64,000 bases of DNA from Halocaridina rubra (taxonomy: Eukaryota; Arthropoda; Malacostraca; Decapoda; Atyidae). A program made the translations under genes and the position numbers. Below the pieces are notes generated by a model. That model saw only the letters and a list, made by a program, of their open reading frames with translations, was not told where the DNA came from and did no database searches. The stretch spans positions 155,001-219,000 of the forward strand of contig JAXCGZ010015121.1 in assembly GCA_037179515.1 (NCBI GenBank). The letters run 5' to 3'. Position 1 is the stretch's first letter. The number at the start of each line of letters is the position of its first letter. Shown here in pieces: positions 35,078 to 47,759 of this stretch.

Positions 35078-37902
35078 GATTGTTATACACAAATGCTGAT
35101 GGATTAGCTGGTAAGGCAGTAGAATTAAAAGATAGGATTCACAACAGTAAGGCAGATATAGTAGCAATTACAGAGACTAAGTTGAGTGAGGACATAAACA
35201 GTGTCACAGTTTTTCCTAAGGGCTTCAGAATACTAAGGGTTGAAAGATCTGAGAGGACTGGTGGAGGGATAGCACTGTTCATAAGTGAGAGGATTCAAAT
35301 TGAAGAAATAAACTTGGCTATAGAAAGTGAGTTCAGGGAATTTCTTGTTGCTCGCATAAATACTGGGTCAGAGAGCATTATAATAACTGTTGTATACAAC
35401 CCACCAAGGAACCAAAATAGGCTTGAAATTTATGAGGAAAGTCATATAGGTACTATTGAAGTCATAAACTCAGTTGTTAACATGGCACGGGAGAAAAAAT
35501 GTAGGATTTTGATTATGGGAGACTTTAATCATAAAGAGATAGATTGGATAAATCTTGACCCACACAGTGGTGAGGACTCATTTGGGGCAAGATTCCTAGA
35601 TTGCGTACAAGGGAATTTCCTACACCAACATGTAATGGAACCAACAAGAGCCAGGGGTGGGGATGAGCCATCACTACTTGATCTAGTGTTCACAGATAAT
35701 GTGTTGAATATTGAAAATATTGAGTATGAACCACCAATTGGAAAGAGTGACCACTGTGTGTTGTTGATGGAGTATATCATTGAAGACATTCTTCCTGAGA
35801 GTAGAGGCACTGAGGACATGAGGAGGAACTATCCGAAAGGAGATTACATCGAAATGAATGAGCGTTTTGCAGTTATTGACTGGAGAACCTTATTTTACAA
35901 CAAATCTGTTCAAGAAATGTATGACATCTTTTGTGAGAAATATGGGAAGATAGTAGATTGCTGCATACCTGTCACCAAAGTAGGTGTAATTCATGCCAGA
36001 GAGAAATGGTTCGATAATGGGTGTAAAAGAGCTAAGGAGTGGAGAGACAAATGCTGGAAAAGGTATAGGAGGAGAAAAAACATAAATGCCTGGCAAACCT
36101 ACAAAAGAGCAAGAAATGACTACCTAAGTAAAAGGAGAGACGCAGAGAGAGATTATGAGAGGGACATCACCAGGAAGGCTAAAGAAAATCCCAAGCTTTT
36201 CCACAGCTTTATCAGAGGAAAACTGAAGGTAAAAGAACAGGTTTTAAGGCTAAAGAGAGCGGATGGAAGCATCACTGAGACGGACGAAGTGATCTGCAAA
36301 GAATTGAACAAGGAGTTTCAGTCAGTATTTACAGTAGAAAATACCCCACCCCCTCAGATTGCAGTGATAGAAGCTCAAGGGCCGGTATTAGAGAACATCA
36401 ACCTTACAGCCACAGAGGTATGCAAAGCGCTGATGGATTTAGATGTTCATAAAGCTACAGGTCCTGATGACATATCCCCTCATGTGCTTAAAAAATGCAC
36501 AAACACAATATCAGTGGCACTAAGTATCATATTTAAGGAGTCACTGGAGTCGGGGGAGATTCCAAGATGCTGGAAACAAGCAAATGTGATACCTATCTTC
36601 AAAAAGGGAAGGAGGGATACGGCTCTGAACTATAGACCAGCTTCCTTGACCAGCATAGTTTGCAAAGTTATGGAGAAACTACTAAGGAAACATATCTCTC
36701 TTCACTTGGAATCCTTCAACTTTTTGTCAGTGAGGCAACATGGCTTCAGAGAAGGAAGATCAACAGTAACAAACTTATTAGAATTTTATGATGAGGTAAG
36801 CCAAATCTTACAGGAAAGAGAGGGCTGGGCAGATTGCATATTCCTAGACTTCCAGAAAGCGTTTGACACTGTTCCACATGGGAGACTTATTAGGAAGCTG
36901 CAATCAATGGCTAGAATAGGTGGAAATGTCTTGGAATGGATAAAAACTTACTTAGAAGGAAGGGAACAGAGGGTTAGAGTAAGACACTCAGTGTCTGAAT
37001 GGAGAAGAGTTAGTAGTGGAGTTCCACAGGGTTCAGTTTTAGGGCCACTTTTGTTCCTTGTATATGTAAATGACCTACAAGAGTCTGTAAATTCATTCAT
37101 GAATATGTTTGCAGATGATGCAAAGATTGTGAAGAAAGTAAAAAATGAGAACAATGGTAGAGAACTTCAGGAGGATCTAAATAATCTGCATGAGTGGTCA
37201 GAAAAGTGGCTAATGAAATTCAATACCTCAAAATGTAAGGTAATGAGAATGGGTACAAGTGCAAGAAGGCCCAAGCTTGACTACTCGGTGGCTGGAGTAC
37301 AACTTCAAGAGACAGAAAATGAGAGAGATCTAGGAGTAAACATACTGGCAGATTTGTCTCCAGAAATACATATAAATGGCGTAGTAAGGGCAGCATATGC
37401 ATTCTTATCAAATGTAAGGGTAGCCTTCAGGCACATGGACAAGGAAATGTTCAGAAATATTTATGTAACCTATGTGAGGTCAAAACTCGAATATGCAGCC
37501 CCCTTTTGGAATCCGCACTTGAAAAAGCACATAGCTAAGCTTGAAAAAGTTCAAAGACATGCCACGAAACTGGTGCCAGAAATACGCAATCTCGGTTATG
37601 ATGAGAGGCTGAGGGAATTAGACTTGCCATCACTCAAAGCTAGAAGAGTAGGGGGGGATATGGTGACAGTCTTTAAAGTCCTTCATGGTTATGATAGAGT
37701 GGATAGGGATCGATATTTCGATATGGCTGGCTCTAGAACTAGAGGTCATAGTTTGAAGCTTCGTAAGAAAACTTCTTTGCAGGATGTAAGGAAATACTTT
37801 TTCAGTGTAAGAGTAGTTGATAATTGGAATTGGCTAAGCGAGGAGGTAGTTAATGCTATCTCAATCCATAGTTTTAAGGACAGGTACGATAAGTATCACT
37901 AA
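34984..37902 (+). CDS. LINE-A ORF2: endonuclease plus reverse transcriptase, intact
   Basis: Open without interruption; conserved homology starts near 35080 (LLYTNADGLAGKAVELKD). AP-like endonuclease, about residues 1-230: YTNADGL (Asn), ITETKL (Glu), GGGIALFI, VVYNPPRN, MGDFNHKEIDW (Asp/Asn), DLVFTD, IGKSDHCVLL (Asp-His). RT, about residues 450-720: NYRPASLTSIVCKVMEKLL, QHGFREGRSTVTNLLEF, DCIFLDFQKAFDTVPHGRL, SSGVPQGSVLGPLLFLVYVN, and catalytic FADD. A Lys/Arg-rich C-terminal domain with KLEKVQRHATKLVPE and VVDNWNWLSEEV ends at TAA 37900-37902. It would nick target DNA and prime reverse transcription there. No RNase H domain. No early ATG, so initiation is unusual (see the slippery site). 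Motif resemblance is to the CR1/L2/Daphne group. Confidence 0.93.
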   Translation, partial: RREEKFSLQNTSRQRGDKEDNDRRSGDGASLRLLYTNADGLAGKAVELKDRIHNSKADIVAITETKLSEDINSVTVFPKGFRILRVERSERTGGGIALFISERIQIEEINLAIESEFREFLVARINTGSESIIITVVYNPPRNQNRLEIYEESHIGTIEVINSVVNMAREKKCRILIMGDFNHKEIDWINLDPHSGEDSFGARFLDCVQGNFLHQHVMEPTRARGGDEPSLLDLVFTDNVLNIENIEYEPPIGKSDHCVLLMEYIIEDILPESRGTEDMRRNYPKGDYIEMNERFAVIDWRTLFYNKSVQEMYDIFCEKYGKIVDCCIPVTKVGVIHAREKWFDNGCKRAKEWRDKCWKRYRRRKNINAWQTYKRARNDYLSKRRDAERDYERDITRKAKENPKLFHSFIRGKLKVKEQVLRLKRADGSITETDEVICKELNKEFQSVFTVENTPPPQIAVIEAQGPVLENINLTATEVCKALMDLDVHKATGPDDISPHVLKKCTNTISVALSIIFKESLESGEIPRCWKQANVIPIFKKGRRDTALNYRPASLTSIVCKVMEKLLRKHISLHLESFNFLSVRQHGFREGRSTVTNLLEFYDEVSQILQEREGWADCIFLDFQKAFDTVPHGRLIRKLQSMARIGGNVLEWIKTYLEGREQRVRVRHSVSEWRRVSSGVPQGSVLGPLLFLVYVNDLQESVNSFMNMFADDAKIVKKVKNENNGRELQEDLNNLHEWSEKWLMKFNTSKCKVMRMGTSARRPKLDYSVAGVQLQETENERDLGVNILADLSPEIHINGVVRAAYAFLSNVRVAFRHMDKEMFRNIYVTYVRSKLEYAAPFWNPHLKKHIAKLEKVQRHATKLVPEIRNLGYDERLRELDLPSLKARRVGGDMVTVFKVLHGYDRVDRDRYFDMAGSRTRGHSLKLRKKTSLQDVRKYFFSVRVVDNWNWLSEEVVNAISIHSFKDRYDKYH
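34996..35002 (+). promoter_or_regulatory. Candidate -1 ribosomal frameshift site A AAT TTT
   Basis: In the ORF1 frame the codons read AAG AAA AAT TTT CGT, so A AAT TTT fits the X XXY YYZ slippery pattern exactly. A -1 slip continues TCG TTA CAG ... in the ORF2 frame. The last stop in that frame is TGA at 34981-34983, 13 bases upstream, and ORF1 ends only 73 bases downstream (35077). ORF2 has no ATG before about residue 134 of its open frame. I did not identify a downstream pseudoknot by eye. Confidence 0.5.
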
Positions 37903-37943
37903 GTCTAAAATGGAACCGATCAGGAGACGGGAAGATACGAGCT

Positions 37944-38621
37944 TGTCGTATGAATTTTGGACTTCCATTTGAATTCACACTTTGTAAGATGACTGGGTTA
38001 TCTCACCATTTGTCACCACTGACGTAATGTTAAATTACTATGTTATAATTATTAGTACCAGACGGGTACAAGGTAAGAATGGACAAGCAGTGATTCCTTT
38101 GCTTATATTTATTCTAGAGTACAACACAACTTCGACACCTCAATGCCCCCACCCTATGACTATCACAATCTATGATCTATTCGTGCCCCGGGCAAAGTTC
38201 TAACTAACTGTCTCTGCCCTGGGTGGTTCTTGAAATACCCCCAGGGGCAGGGCGTGGCTTGACATCCAATTCTGCCAATGAAATCAAGTGACATCTCGTC
38301 CTGCAAATCAACGCCAGGTTCGAAGTGGAATCCCGCCTACTTCCGGGGAGGAGCTATTGGGCATCTCTCCAGGGCATGTACTTACGTACGGGCCACATGC
38401 TTGTGTTTCTTGTGGTTTAGGAAATGGCTAACTTCCTGGCCTTTCCTACCCTCTCCTAAGTCTCATGGTTCCGGTCATATCTCTCCTTGACACTTTCTAC
38501 AAACATTGTAATAAAATATCTGTGCCCTCGACCAACCGTTACCCCTCAAGATTTGTTACAAGTTTCAGATTCTGGCTTCAGCATGACGGACTGGCTTCAG
38601 CATGACGGAAGTCATACGACA
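37944..38621. mobile_element. 678-bp solo LTR nested in the LINE-A 3' UTR
   Basis: Starts TGTCGTATGA and ends TCATACGACA (a 10-base perfect inverted terminus with TG...CA). AGCT lies on both sides (37940-37943 and 38622-38625), a 4-base target duplication of LINE-A sequence; removing the insertion restores GATACGAGCTTTGGGCTC exactly. It contains AATAAA at 38510-38515 and a 19-base tandem duplication (CTGGCTTCAGCATGACGGA) at 38571-38608. No internal coding region, so it is a solo LTR of a Gypsy- or BEL-like retrotransposon formed by LTR-LTR recombination. An open frame at 38278-38490 is not meaningful. Confidence 0.9.
38510..38515 (+). promoter_or_regulatory. Polyadenylation signal AATAAA in the solo LTR
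   Basis: Perfect AATAAA about 110 bases before the LTR end, in a position consistent with the R-U5 boundary region if the LTR is plus-oriented. Confidence 0.45.
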
Positions 38622-38675
38622 AGCTTTGGGCTCTTTCCCGTAAACACAATTAGGTAATCACAATTAGGTAATCTC

Positions 38676-38702
38676 ACACACACACACACACACACACACA
38701 CA
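38676..38702. repeat. (CA)n tail of LINE-A A11
   Basis: CA tract at the 3' end of the full-length copy. The 38703-38974 stretch after it shows no recognisable feature. Confidence 0.95.
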
Positions 38703-38972
38703 AGAAAAAGAAGATCAATATATCGAAGGAAGGATAGTTTAAGAGATATACAAACAGAGAGAGAGAGATTTTGTCCTCAGCCCAGGCATTGCCCAACATC
38801 TAAACTAAGTATTTTGGTGGGCTGCACACATATATTTCTCACCCTGTCTCCCCCTCCCTGCACACACCGACAACAGTTGTTAGTCATGTGACGTCATGGC
38901 ATGTTCCATAGTAATTTAGTTAACTACTTTATTTACTATTAACGCGATGTGTTTTCAGCAGGCGTGGTAGTG

Positions 38973-39109
<137 letters not shown>

Positions 39110-39224
39110 GATTCAAGAAAAAGTTATTAACTATAAAATTAATGTTTTAGAAGAGAGAAAGGAGATACAAAACAGAAAATTATAACAAAAATTATACTGT
39201 GAGTATATTTTTAATTGTTGTATA

Positions 39225-39375
39225 GGCACTACTTTTGATTCGGGAGCTGACAGACCCGCGATTGAGCTCACCGTTTGGCGTTAGGAAGTACGTCGAGCTT
39301 AAATTTCCCTGCCACAATCTGTTTCCCCAACCCCCCAAAATGGGAATTAACAGTGACATATGAAATGTAAACAGC
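39225..39375 (+). mobile_element. SINE S2 fragment, diverged
   Basis: Shows GATTCGGGAGCTGACAGACC, a B-box-like GCGATTGAGCTCACC, GGCGTTAGGAAGTACGTCGA, CAAAATGGGAATTAACAGTG and ACATATGAAATG in the same order as other S2 copies. The A-box region is eroded. Confidence 0.65.
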
Positions 39376-39479
39376 ATGGTACATAACCATTTGCTAGGGG
39401 GTGTAAAAGCAACGAATGATAGTAATTAACAATATATTACATTAAGGTAATGCTGAACAATAGCAAATATATTATGCCC

Positions 39480-41500
39480 TTAATATTTAGTGTGGAAATC
39501 TCGTGCATCTCACACAGCCTGTAATCTTGAGGGGTATGATCGCAGATAGACTCCTGAAGAGATCACTTGCGAACGTAAGATCTTCCAAGAAGTCTTGCAT
39601 ATATCTCAAAAGATCTTTTAAATGATGATGATCATCATAGTCCAGGATCATCTCAACCTCTACTCTGTCTTTCAGGATTGCTATAGTGTGGGTATGACAG
39701 GTCATGCCATTCAGTTTAGTTGAAAAATCTATCCCAGAGTCATTTATCAGATTTTGCACCCCATTTGTGTGACAGCATGGTACTGCTCAGTCTTGAGAGT
39801 CAATAATTAATTTCTAACTCACGGTAACATCAAGATAAGGGAAAGACAATTTAGCAGTGGCAATTTATTGGGGGATTTGGACTGTGACAGCAATACGGTG
39901 TTGAGTACCCTTTTATTCGGGTCAGACTCTTAACTCCGACTGATAGAGACACATCTCTGCTCTTATACAAACTAAGTTGTTGCAAGTACCCTGTCTCTGA
40001 AATGGCTTTATCATCATTTACTAGCAGTTTGCTGCTAACATTTATGCTGTTGCTTCAGGCCTTAAGACCCGCTGAAGGTTGTGGTTCCATAGAAGCACTT
40101 CGGTGTACTTGATTCCTCTTTTCAACAATTTTCTCTAACCTCTGGAGTCTATCTGTCAGCTGACACAATTGAGCTTGCAGAGACTTCTCAAAGTAAGTCT
40201 TGTGTCTTGTTGAATTTTTACTTAAGTCAGTGTCATATACACTTGATCACAATTTATCAAATTCAGATAAAAAGATAAAATTAAATTTATTTATCTCTGA
40301 GGCTTATCACAGGATGCCATATTTAAAGTGACTCGGTATGGAAAAAACTCGGGCAAAAGATAATTCCTTATTTCCACCATCATATTATCCTGTTTCTGGG
40401 AACACTTCCAATTTCTGACTTAAAATAAGTACGAGGTGAAAGAAAGATAGCATAGCAATGGCAGTACTTGGGGGGAATGGGACAGTGACAGTATTGCACT
40501 GGGGATCACCTGTCTATGCAGCACAGAGCACCATCAAAAGGAAACACATTTCATCAGGATCCAACAAGTCCCCAGACTCCTTCACAAATGGGAAACCTCT
40601 ACCTCCAAAATATTTTTGTGAAAGTAGGCTCCCATCCAACTCTGTCCCTCTTACTTGATCATCCTTAAGAGGCAGTTCAAAGCGAAGCACAGAAACTTCA
40701 GATTCAACTTGGAACCTGACACATTTCTTGGTAGTGATTGATATCTTCATTTTTTTCTACACTCAATGCCCAGATCCTGTAATTTTGAAAATTAGGACAC
40801 TGAACAGTTTAGACATGATATTTGTCACTTCAGGAGGGGTGAAGGAAGTCCTCCTCCTCCCACTGAGACAAAAAATCTCTAAGCAAAAGGCGATTCTCAG
40901 CAGTTACAGTGGAGTCCCTCTCCTTTGCAATCACATCTAAAACCATCATCCCCCCTTGCAAGCAGTATCAATAATCTAACTGCTAATTCACAATCTTCCC
41001 TAGGCACTCACTGATTTCCTGCACAAGACTTGCATAGCTTCTTTACTGCTTCCTTCACCATTTTTCTTCTATAGTTTTGCTTTCCTGGTGGAGTTTTCTT
41101 ATGCACCAGAGCCAAAGACTATGTGGACATTGTCATGTTCCTTCTTTCAGTTGTCAATAAACCAGGACTCATTTTGGCCCGATATCCACTATTGGGTAAT
41201 GAAGATAGCTCCAGCTTCCATGGCATCATGACAGGCATATTACTGAATACAACCAACAATATGAAAAGCTTCACTATCTCAACTTTGAAAGTTATAGGGT
41301 TGCAAATTAGCGAGCTATATATCTTGATAATTAGTCATAGCTCCTTGGGAATTCAGGGCTGCCACAATATCCCCCACCACCCTACTTGGGCTATCTACAG
41401 GGTAAGTTGGCAAGGATCTTTTACCATGAGGCCTGACAGCAGCATCTGGTTCAATGTCACTGCTTCATCTCATGGCAACCACCCAGCACCCACCTGTTCC
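39480..41500 (-). pseudogene. Decayed coding-like region, unrecognised
   Basis: Several minus-strand stretches look protein-like rather than random: MMVLDVIAKERDSTVTAENR leading to a WEEEDFLHP stretch (about 40949-40840), VESEVSVLRFELPLKDDQVR (40750-40514), TYFEKSLQAQLCQLTDRLQR (about 40205-40085, coiled-coil-like) and HTIAILKDRVEVEMILDYDD (39700-39487). They lie in one orientation, separated by stops, frameshifts and noncoding-looking gaps. I could not identify a family. It may be an old processed pseudogene, a decayed multi-exon gene or an unknown transposon. No poly-A tail or target duplication was found. Confidence 0.3.
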
Positions 41501-42049
41501 AGTTTACTATGCTACCAAATATGAGAAATCTGTTGGCTAGCATCACCTAAGCACAGCCATTCACTACTCATTCCTACACACATGCACACACACATATGCA
41601 CATGCACACACATTCACACACAGCAGGCATTAGAACAGATGCTATCAGTATCTCTCAGATTTTCCCTGTGTTTTTAGGTGAACCAGCACACATAAGAAAA
41701 ATTTCAATTTAATTTGCGATAAGAGAGATTGCATCATTTGTGAGTTGAAAATTCTTCTTTAGTAATAGAGGACCAGTGCTGAAAATTTAAAAGATATATT
41801 TTGCTGAAATATGAAGTGGGGAAAGGAAACTTGGATATTGAGAAGGAAAACAGTAGAGGAGGTGTCAGCATCCACATTAGAGAAGTTAACTATTTTTTTG
41901 TTTATATCAGGGAGAGCTTTTGTTGTTTATGATTAACTTCATCCTATGGTTCCTTATCTTATTAAAAAATATCCTTCCCATAACGGTTACTTCAGTAGTC
42001 AAAATATAATGCAAATAGGAAAAAAGAATAAGTAAGAACTGTCAATATT

Positions 42050-45000
42050 TGTTGAGTTGAGGAGCCAAGTAGCTCATTGTTGTCTTTTTTCTTTTTAAGA
42101 ATTTTTGTGTGTGTAAATCAAGCTAGCTTTATTACTTACTTGTGTGTGACTTGATCCTGTTATTTCATATCTTGGTTGAAATTGGCTAATATTTTTTTTT
42201 TCTCCTGAAATGATTAGTTTAGCAGTTGAGAATAAATAATAATATAACCAGGTGTGTTGCTAGCATCAAGTGTTTTTCCTTGGTTGCATGTTCAAACTTT
42301 TCTTCATGTGGGTTTTTATTATTACCAAAGTCAGATTTTAAGTTATGGTTTGAGTCACCGGGAAATTGGTTCAGTGAAAAGACTCCCATTGCGATACAGC
42401 TGAAGGGTCTTGTGGACTAAAATAAGACTGTCCAGGACAGTTTGATGTTAAGTCTTTCTTCAGTTACGGTTCTCTCTCTATGCCTACATCAACACCGAAT
42501 ATTCTTGGGTATTCATTACACACGTCTTACTATCCCTTCACATCTGACAAGTCACAATACTCCCATATGTTTTCCTCTTTGTGTTTTCTTCGAGCCCAGC
42601 CCAATGAGGGTAGAGTTATTTATTTATTTTTTTATGGCCCGTCTTGGTGTCACAGTCACATAAAATAAAAGTATTCATAAGAAGATAAAGCAAAGCTGTG
42701 TGAGGTTAAATACAAATTATTGTATATCTGTGAGACTACAACTCCAACATGAGGACATCTCTGTCTCTATCTTCCAGCCACTGGTCAGAGGAAATGTGGC
42801 AGAGGATCCTTAGAGGTGGCAGGAGGGGAAGTAACTCTTAGGAAACTGAAACTAAACTTCAGGACCTCTTGATCTTCATATCAGAACTGGCTGATAAAAT
42901 TTAGTATATGAATAGGGAAATGAAAGAAAGCTTTGAAAATAAGGTAAAAGAAAATGACACAATAAGGGAGATTATAAGAAATTTATAGAAGAGTAAGAAG
43001 GCACAAGGGGAAGAGAGAAGAGAACTAGCAATATGAATAAAAAAGCTGGAAAGGGAAAAGAAAGCGCTAGAGGTTAGAATTTCTAAACAAGAAGGTAACA
43101 ACAAATAGTTGAGTGACAGCCTAAATGAATTAAATGTTAGGACACTGCTCTCTCCTGAGAGAGATGAGATTGCAGCTCAGAATGTCTAGATAGAGGAAAA
43201 CATCAAACAGTTTAGAAGAGATTTTCAGGAGCTGAATACTGAATATGAGAGCATTATAAGGTCTTTTGCAACTGCAGTGAAGAAAAATGTGGCAGTAAAT
43301 GAGCCAGTGAGGAAGATGGTTATGGTAAATGTATATACAGCTAACTACTAAGAAACAGTAATAGAAAAAGATGAAAGATGTTGTGACTGAAAGGGGTAAT
43401 CCACTTATCAAACAAGCACATGAAAAAGAGAAATCAGTCATAATCTTAGGCATAAGTGAATTCAATGAGTCAATATGGCCGGGGGAACATTAACTTAAAA
43501 AACTAGCATATTAAATCTAATAAGGAAGCTTGGAGTAGTATAAGGTTCAAAGAATATTGTCAAGACTTTCCGGATTGGTAAATACACTAGGGAGGGAAAG
43601 GCGAGAATGATGAAGGTAACCTGTTAGAGAGAGGACACGTATTAAGAATTATAAGATGAGGGCAAGAAACCTAAATGACCTTCAAGAATTCAAAGCAGTA
43701 TTCCTTAGAACATATAAGGCACAGGAAGAGATGGAAAGGTTCAAAAGCTTGCTATATGAAGCCAAAAGCTTCTTCCAGCCATAGGGGTGATATAGAAGAT
43801 AATGCTAGGAGATCAGGGGATGCAGCCTAGTTAAGATTGCTGTATACAAATACTGAAAGGGTAGCTGGTAAGGCAGTAGAATTAAAGGATAAGATTAACA
43901 ATAGTATGTCAGATATAGTAGCGGCTGTAGAGGCTAAGTTAAGTGAAGACATAAACAGTGTCACAGTTTTTCCTAATGGCTTTAGAATAATGAGGGTGGA
44001 AAGATCTGAGAGGCCTCGAAGAGGGATAACATTGCTCAAAAGTGAAAGGTTTCAGGTTAAATAAATAAAGTTTGCTACAGAAAATGAGTTCAAGGAATAT
44101 TTTGTTGCTGGCATAAGTACTGGTTCAGAGAGCATTATAATAGCTATTGTATATAGCCCACCAAGGAATCAACAAAGGTTAGGGGTTTATAAGGAAAGTC
44201 ATATAGGTCCTATTGAATTTATAAACTCTGCGGTTAACATCACACGAGAGAGAAAATGTAGGATTTTGATTATGCGAGATTATAATCATAGAGAGATAGA
44301 CTGGACAAATCTTGACCTGGACAGTGAGGAGGATTCCTTTGGGGCAAGCTTCCTAGCTCGTGTGTATGGAAATTTCCTACAGCAGCATATACTGGAACCA
44401 ACGAGGGCCAGGTTTGTGGGTGAACTTTCATTGCTTGATCTCGTATTCACAGATAATGTGTTGGATATTAGGAAAATTAAGTATGAGCCACCCATTGGAA
44501 AAAATGATCACTGTGTATTGTTGGAGGAACATATTATAGAAGATGTTCTGCCTGAGAGAAAGGGGCACTGAGAAGGACACGAGGAGGAACTATTACTACA
44601 ACAAAACTAATTATCTTTTTGCACTTATTGATAGCATGACCTTATTTAACAACAAATCTGTACTGCAAATCCCCTTCAAAGGGCAAAGGAGAGACACAGT
44701 TCTAAACTAAAGACTTGTTTTCTTGACCAGCATAGTTTGCAAAGTTAATGAGAAACTACTAAGAAAAGGCATCTATCTTCACTTATAATCCTTCATCTTT
44801 TGTCAGTGAGACACATGGCTTCAGAGACAGGAGATCTACAATATCAAACTTATTAGAAGTTTATCATTAGATAAGTCAGATCTTACAAGAAAGAGAGGGC
44901 TGACAAGAGTGCATATTCTTAGCTTTTCGGTAGGCATTTCATATGATCCCACATAGTAGACTTATTAAGAAGCTGTAAGTATAGTTATGAATAGTGGAAA

Positions 45001-45765
45001 TACCTAAATAGTCTGTGTGAGTGGTCATAAATGTGACTAATGAAATTCAGTACTTCAAAATGTGAGGTGATGAAAATGGGTACAAGCACTAGAAGGCTCA
45101 AGTTTGGGTACTCAAAGCAGGTGCAGAACTTCAAGAGACAGAGAATGAGAAAGATCTAGTAGTAAACATATTGGCAGATTTGTCTCCGAAAATGCATATT
45201 ATTGGCTTAGTTAGGGTAACCTTCAGATACATGGACATGGAAATGTTCAGAAATATTTATGTAACTTATATGAGGCTAAAGCTTGAATATGCAGCACCCT
45301 TTTGGAATCCACGCTTGAAAACACGTATAAATAAGAGGGAAAAAAGTTCAAAAACATTCTACTAAACTAGTACCAGAAATACACAATTTCATTTATGAGG
45401 AACGGCTCAGGGAATTAGACTCACCATCACTCGAAGCTAGGGGCATGAGAGGGATACAGTTATGGTTTTTAGATTCCTTCATGGTGTTTACAAAGTGGTT
45501 ATGGATTGATGTTTTGATATGGTTGGGTCTAGAACTAGAGGCCATAGTTTGAAGCTTTGTAAGTAATCTTTGCAAGATGTGAGGAAGTACTTTTGTAGTG
45601 CAAGAATAGTTGAGGGTTGGAATTCGTTAAGTGATGGAATAGTTAATGCTAACTGCATTCATAGTTTTTGGGACATATAAGTATCACTGAGTATAAATAT
45701 GGAACCAACAAGGAGATGGAGCGTTACGAAAATTGGGTTCTTTCCTGTAAGCACAAATAGGTAAT
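42050..45765 (+). mobile_element. LINE-A copy A12, near full length, old, with repeat R inserted
   Basis: 5' UTR similarity begins near 42054 (GTTGAGTTGAGGAGCCAAGT; A11 has GAGTTAAGTTGCCAAGTAGT) and runs to 42393, is interrupted by repeat R (42394-42672) and resumes AAGATAAAGCAAAGCTGTGT. ORF1 remnants span about 42752-43810 and ORF2 43828-45690. Endonuclease pieces are readable (ELKDKINNSMSDIVAAVEAK; EIDWTNLDLDSEEDSFGASF; IGKNDHCVLL), but GDFN reads RDYN. The RT palm is largely deleted (44600-45000). The C-terminal domain and a 3' UTR ending GTAAGCACAAATAGGTAATA remain. Many stops; dead. Confidence 0.9.
42394..42672 (+). repeat. Dispersed repeat R, copy 3
   Basis: Starts TTGCGATACAGCTGAAGGGT, has GACTGTCCAGGACAGT, CTACATCAACACCGAATATT and CACATCTGACAAGTCACAAT, and ends GCCCGTCTTGGTGTCACAGT followed by CACATAAAATAAAA. 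It lies between 5' UTR sequences of A12, so both its ends are bracketed by known flanks and the repeat is a real insertion of about 275 bp. Confidence 0.88.
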
Positions 45766-45767
45766 AC

Positions 45768-46224
45768 ACTTAAGCAATTTGGTATTAGACACGCTGGAAA
45801 AAGTTCAAGGACCTGCTACGAAACTGGTGCCAGAAATATGAAATGTCAGTTATGAGGAGATTCTTAAGGAATTAGACTTATCATCACCAAAGTTGAAAGG
45901 CTGAGGGGGGATATGTGATGGTTTTTTAATTCCTTCATATTTGACAGAGTGGATAGTGATCGATATTTCTATATGGCTGGCTCTAGAAAAAGGAGTTAAG
46001 GTTTAAAGCTTCATAAGAAAACTTCTTTATAGGATGTAAGGAAGTATTTTTGTAGTGCAAGAAGAGTTAATGATTGAAATTCGCTAAGTGAGGAAGTAAT
46101 TAATGCTAACTCAACTCATAGTTCTAAGGACAAATTTGATAAGTATCATTGAGTATAAGAATGAAATCGACCAGAAGACAGGGAGTTATGAGCTTAGGCT
46201 CTTTTCCGTAATCATAATTACGGA
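45768..46224 (+). mobile_element. LINE-A copy A13 (3' fragment, old)
   Basis: Begins near CACGCTGGAAAAAGTTCAAG (KLEKVQRHATKL equivalent) and runs through the diverged C-terminal codons to a 3' UTR with GGGCTCTTTTCCGTAATCAT, ending CGGACACACAC. Frame destroyed by several indels. Confidence 0.85.
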
Positions 46225-46240
46225 CACACACACACACACA

Positions 46241-47759
<1,519 letters not shown>

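Larger units (their letters stand above)
33543..38675 (+). mobile_element. LINE-A copy A11, full length, carrying a nested solo LTR
   Basis: Begins directly after (CA)n with GTACTGAGTTAAGTTGCCAA and has a 460-base 5' UTR, ORF1, ORF2 and a 3' UTR (GGAACCGATCAGGAGACGGG ... GGGCTCTTTCCCGTAAACAC) ending in two TTAGGTAATCA/C units against (CA)n. A 678-bp solo LTR with a 4-base duplication sits in the 3' UTR; without it the element is about 4.45 kb. This is the reference copy: the old copy A12 shows the same 5' UTR, confirming that 33543 is close to the true 5' end. The only coding defect I see is one extra A in ORF1. Confidence 0.93.

Noticed and set aside
36948..37154. Minus-strand frames of 63-96 codons repeated in each LINE-A copy (for example 35529-35819, 46514-46720, 51251-51457)
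   Set aside because: Antisense shadows of the conserved ORF2; their conservation follows from the sense protein.
38278..38490. Open frame inside the solo LTR
   Set aside because: No homology recognised; short and inside a noncoding LTR.
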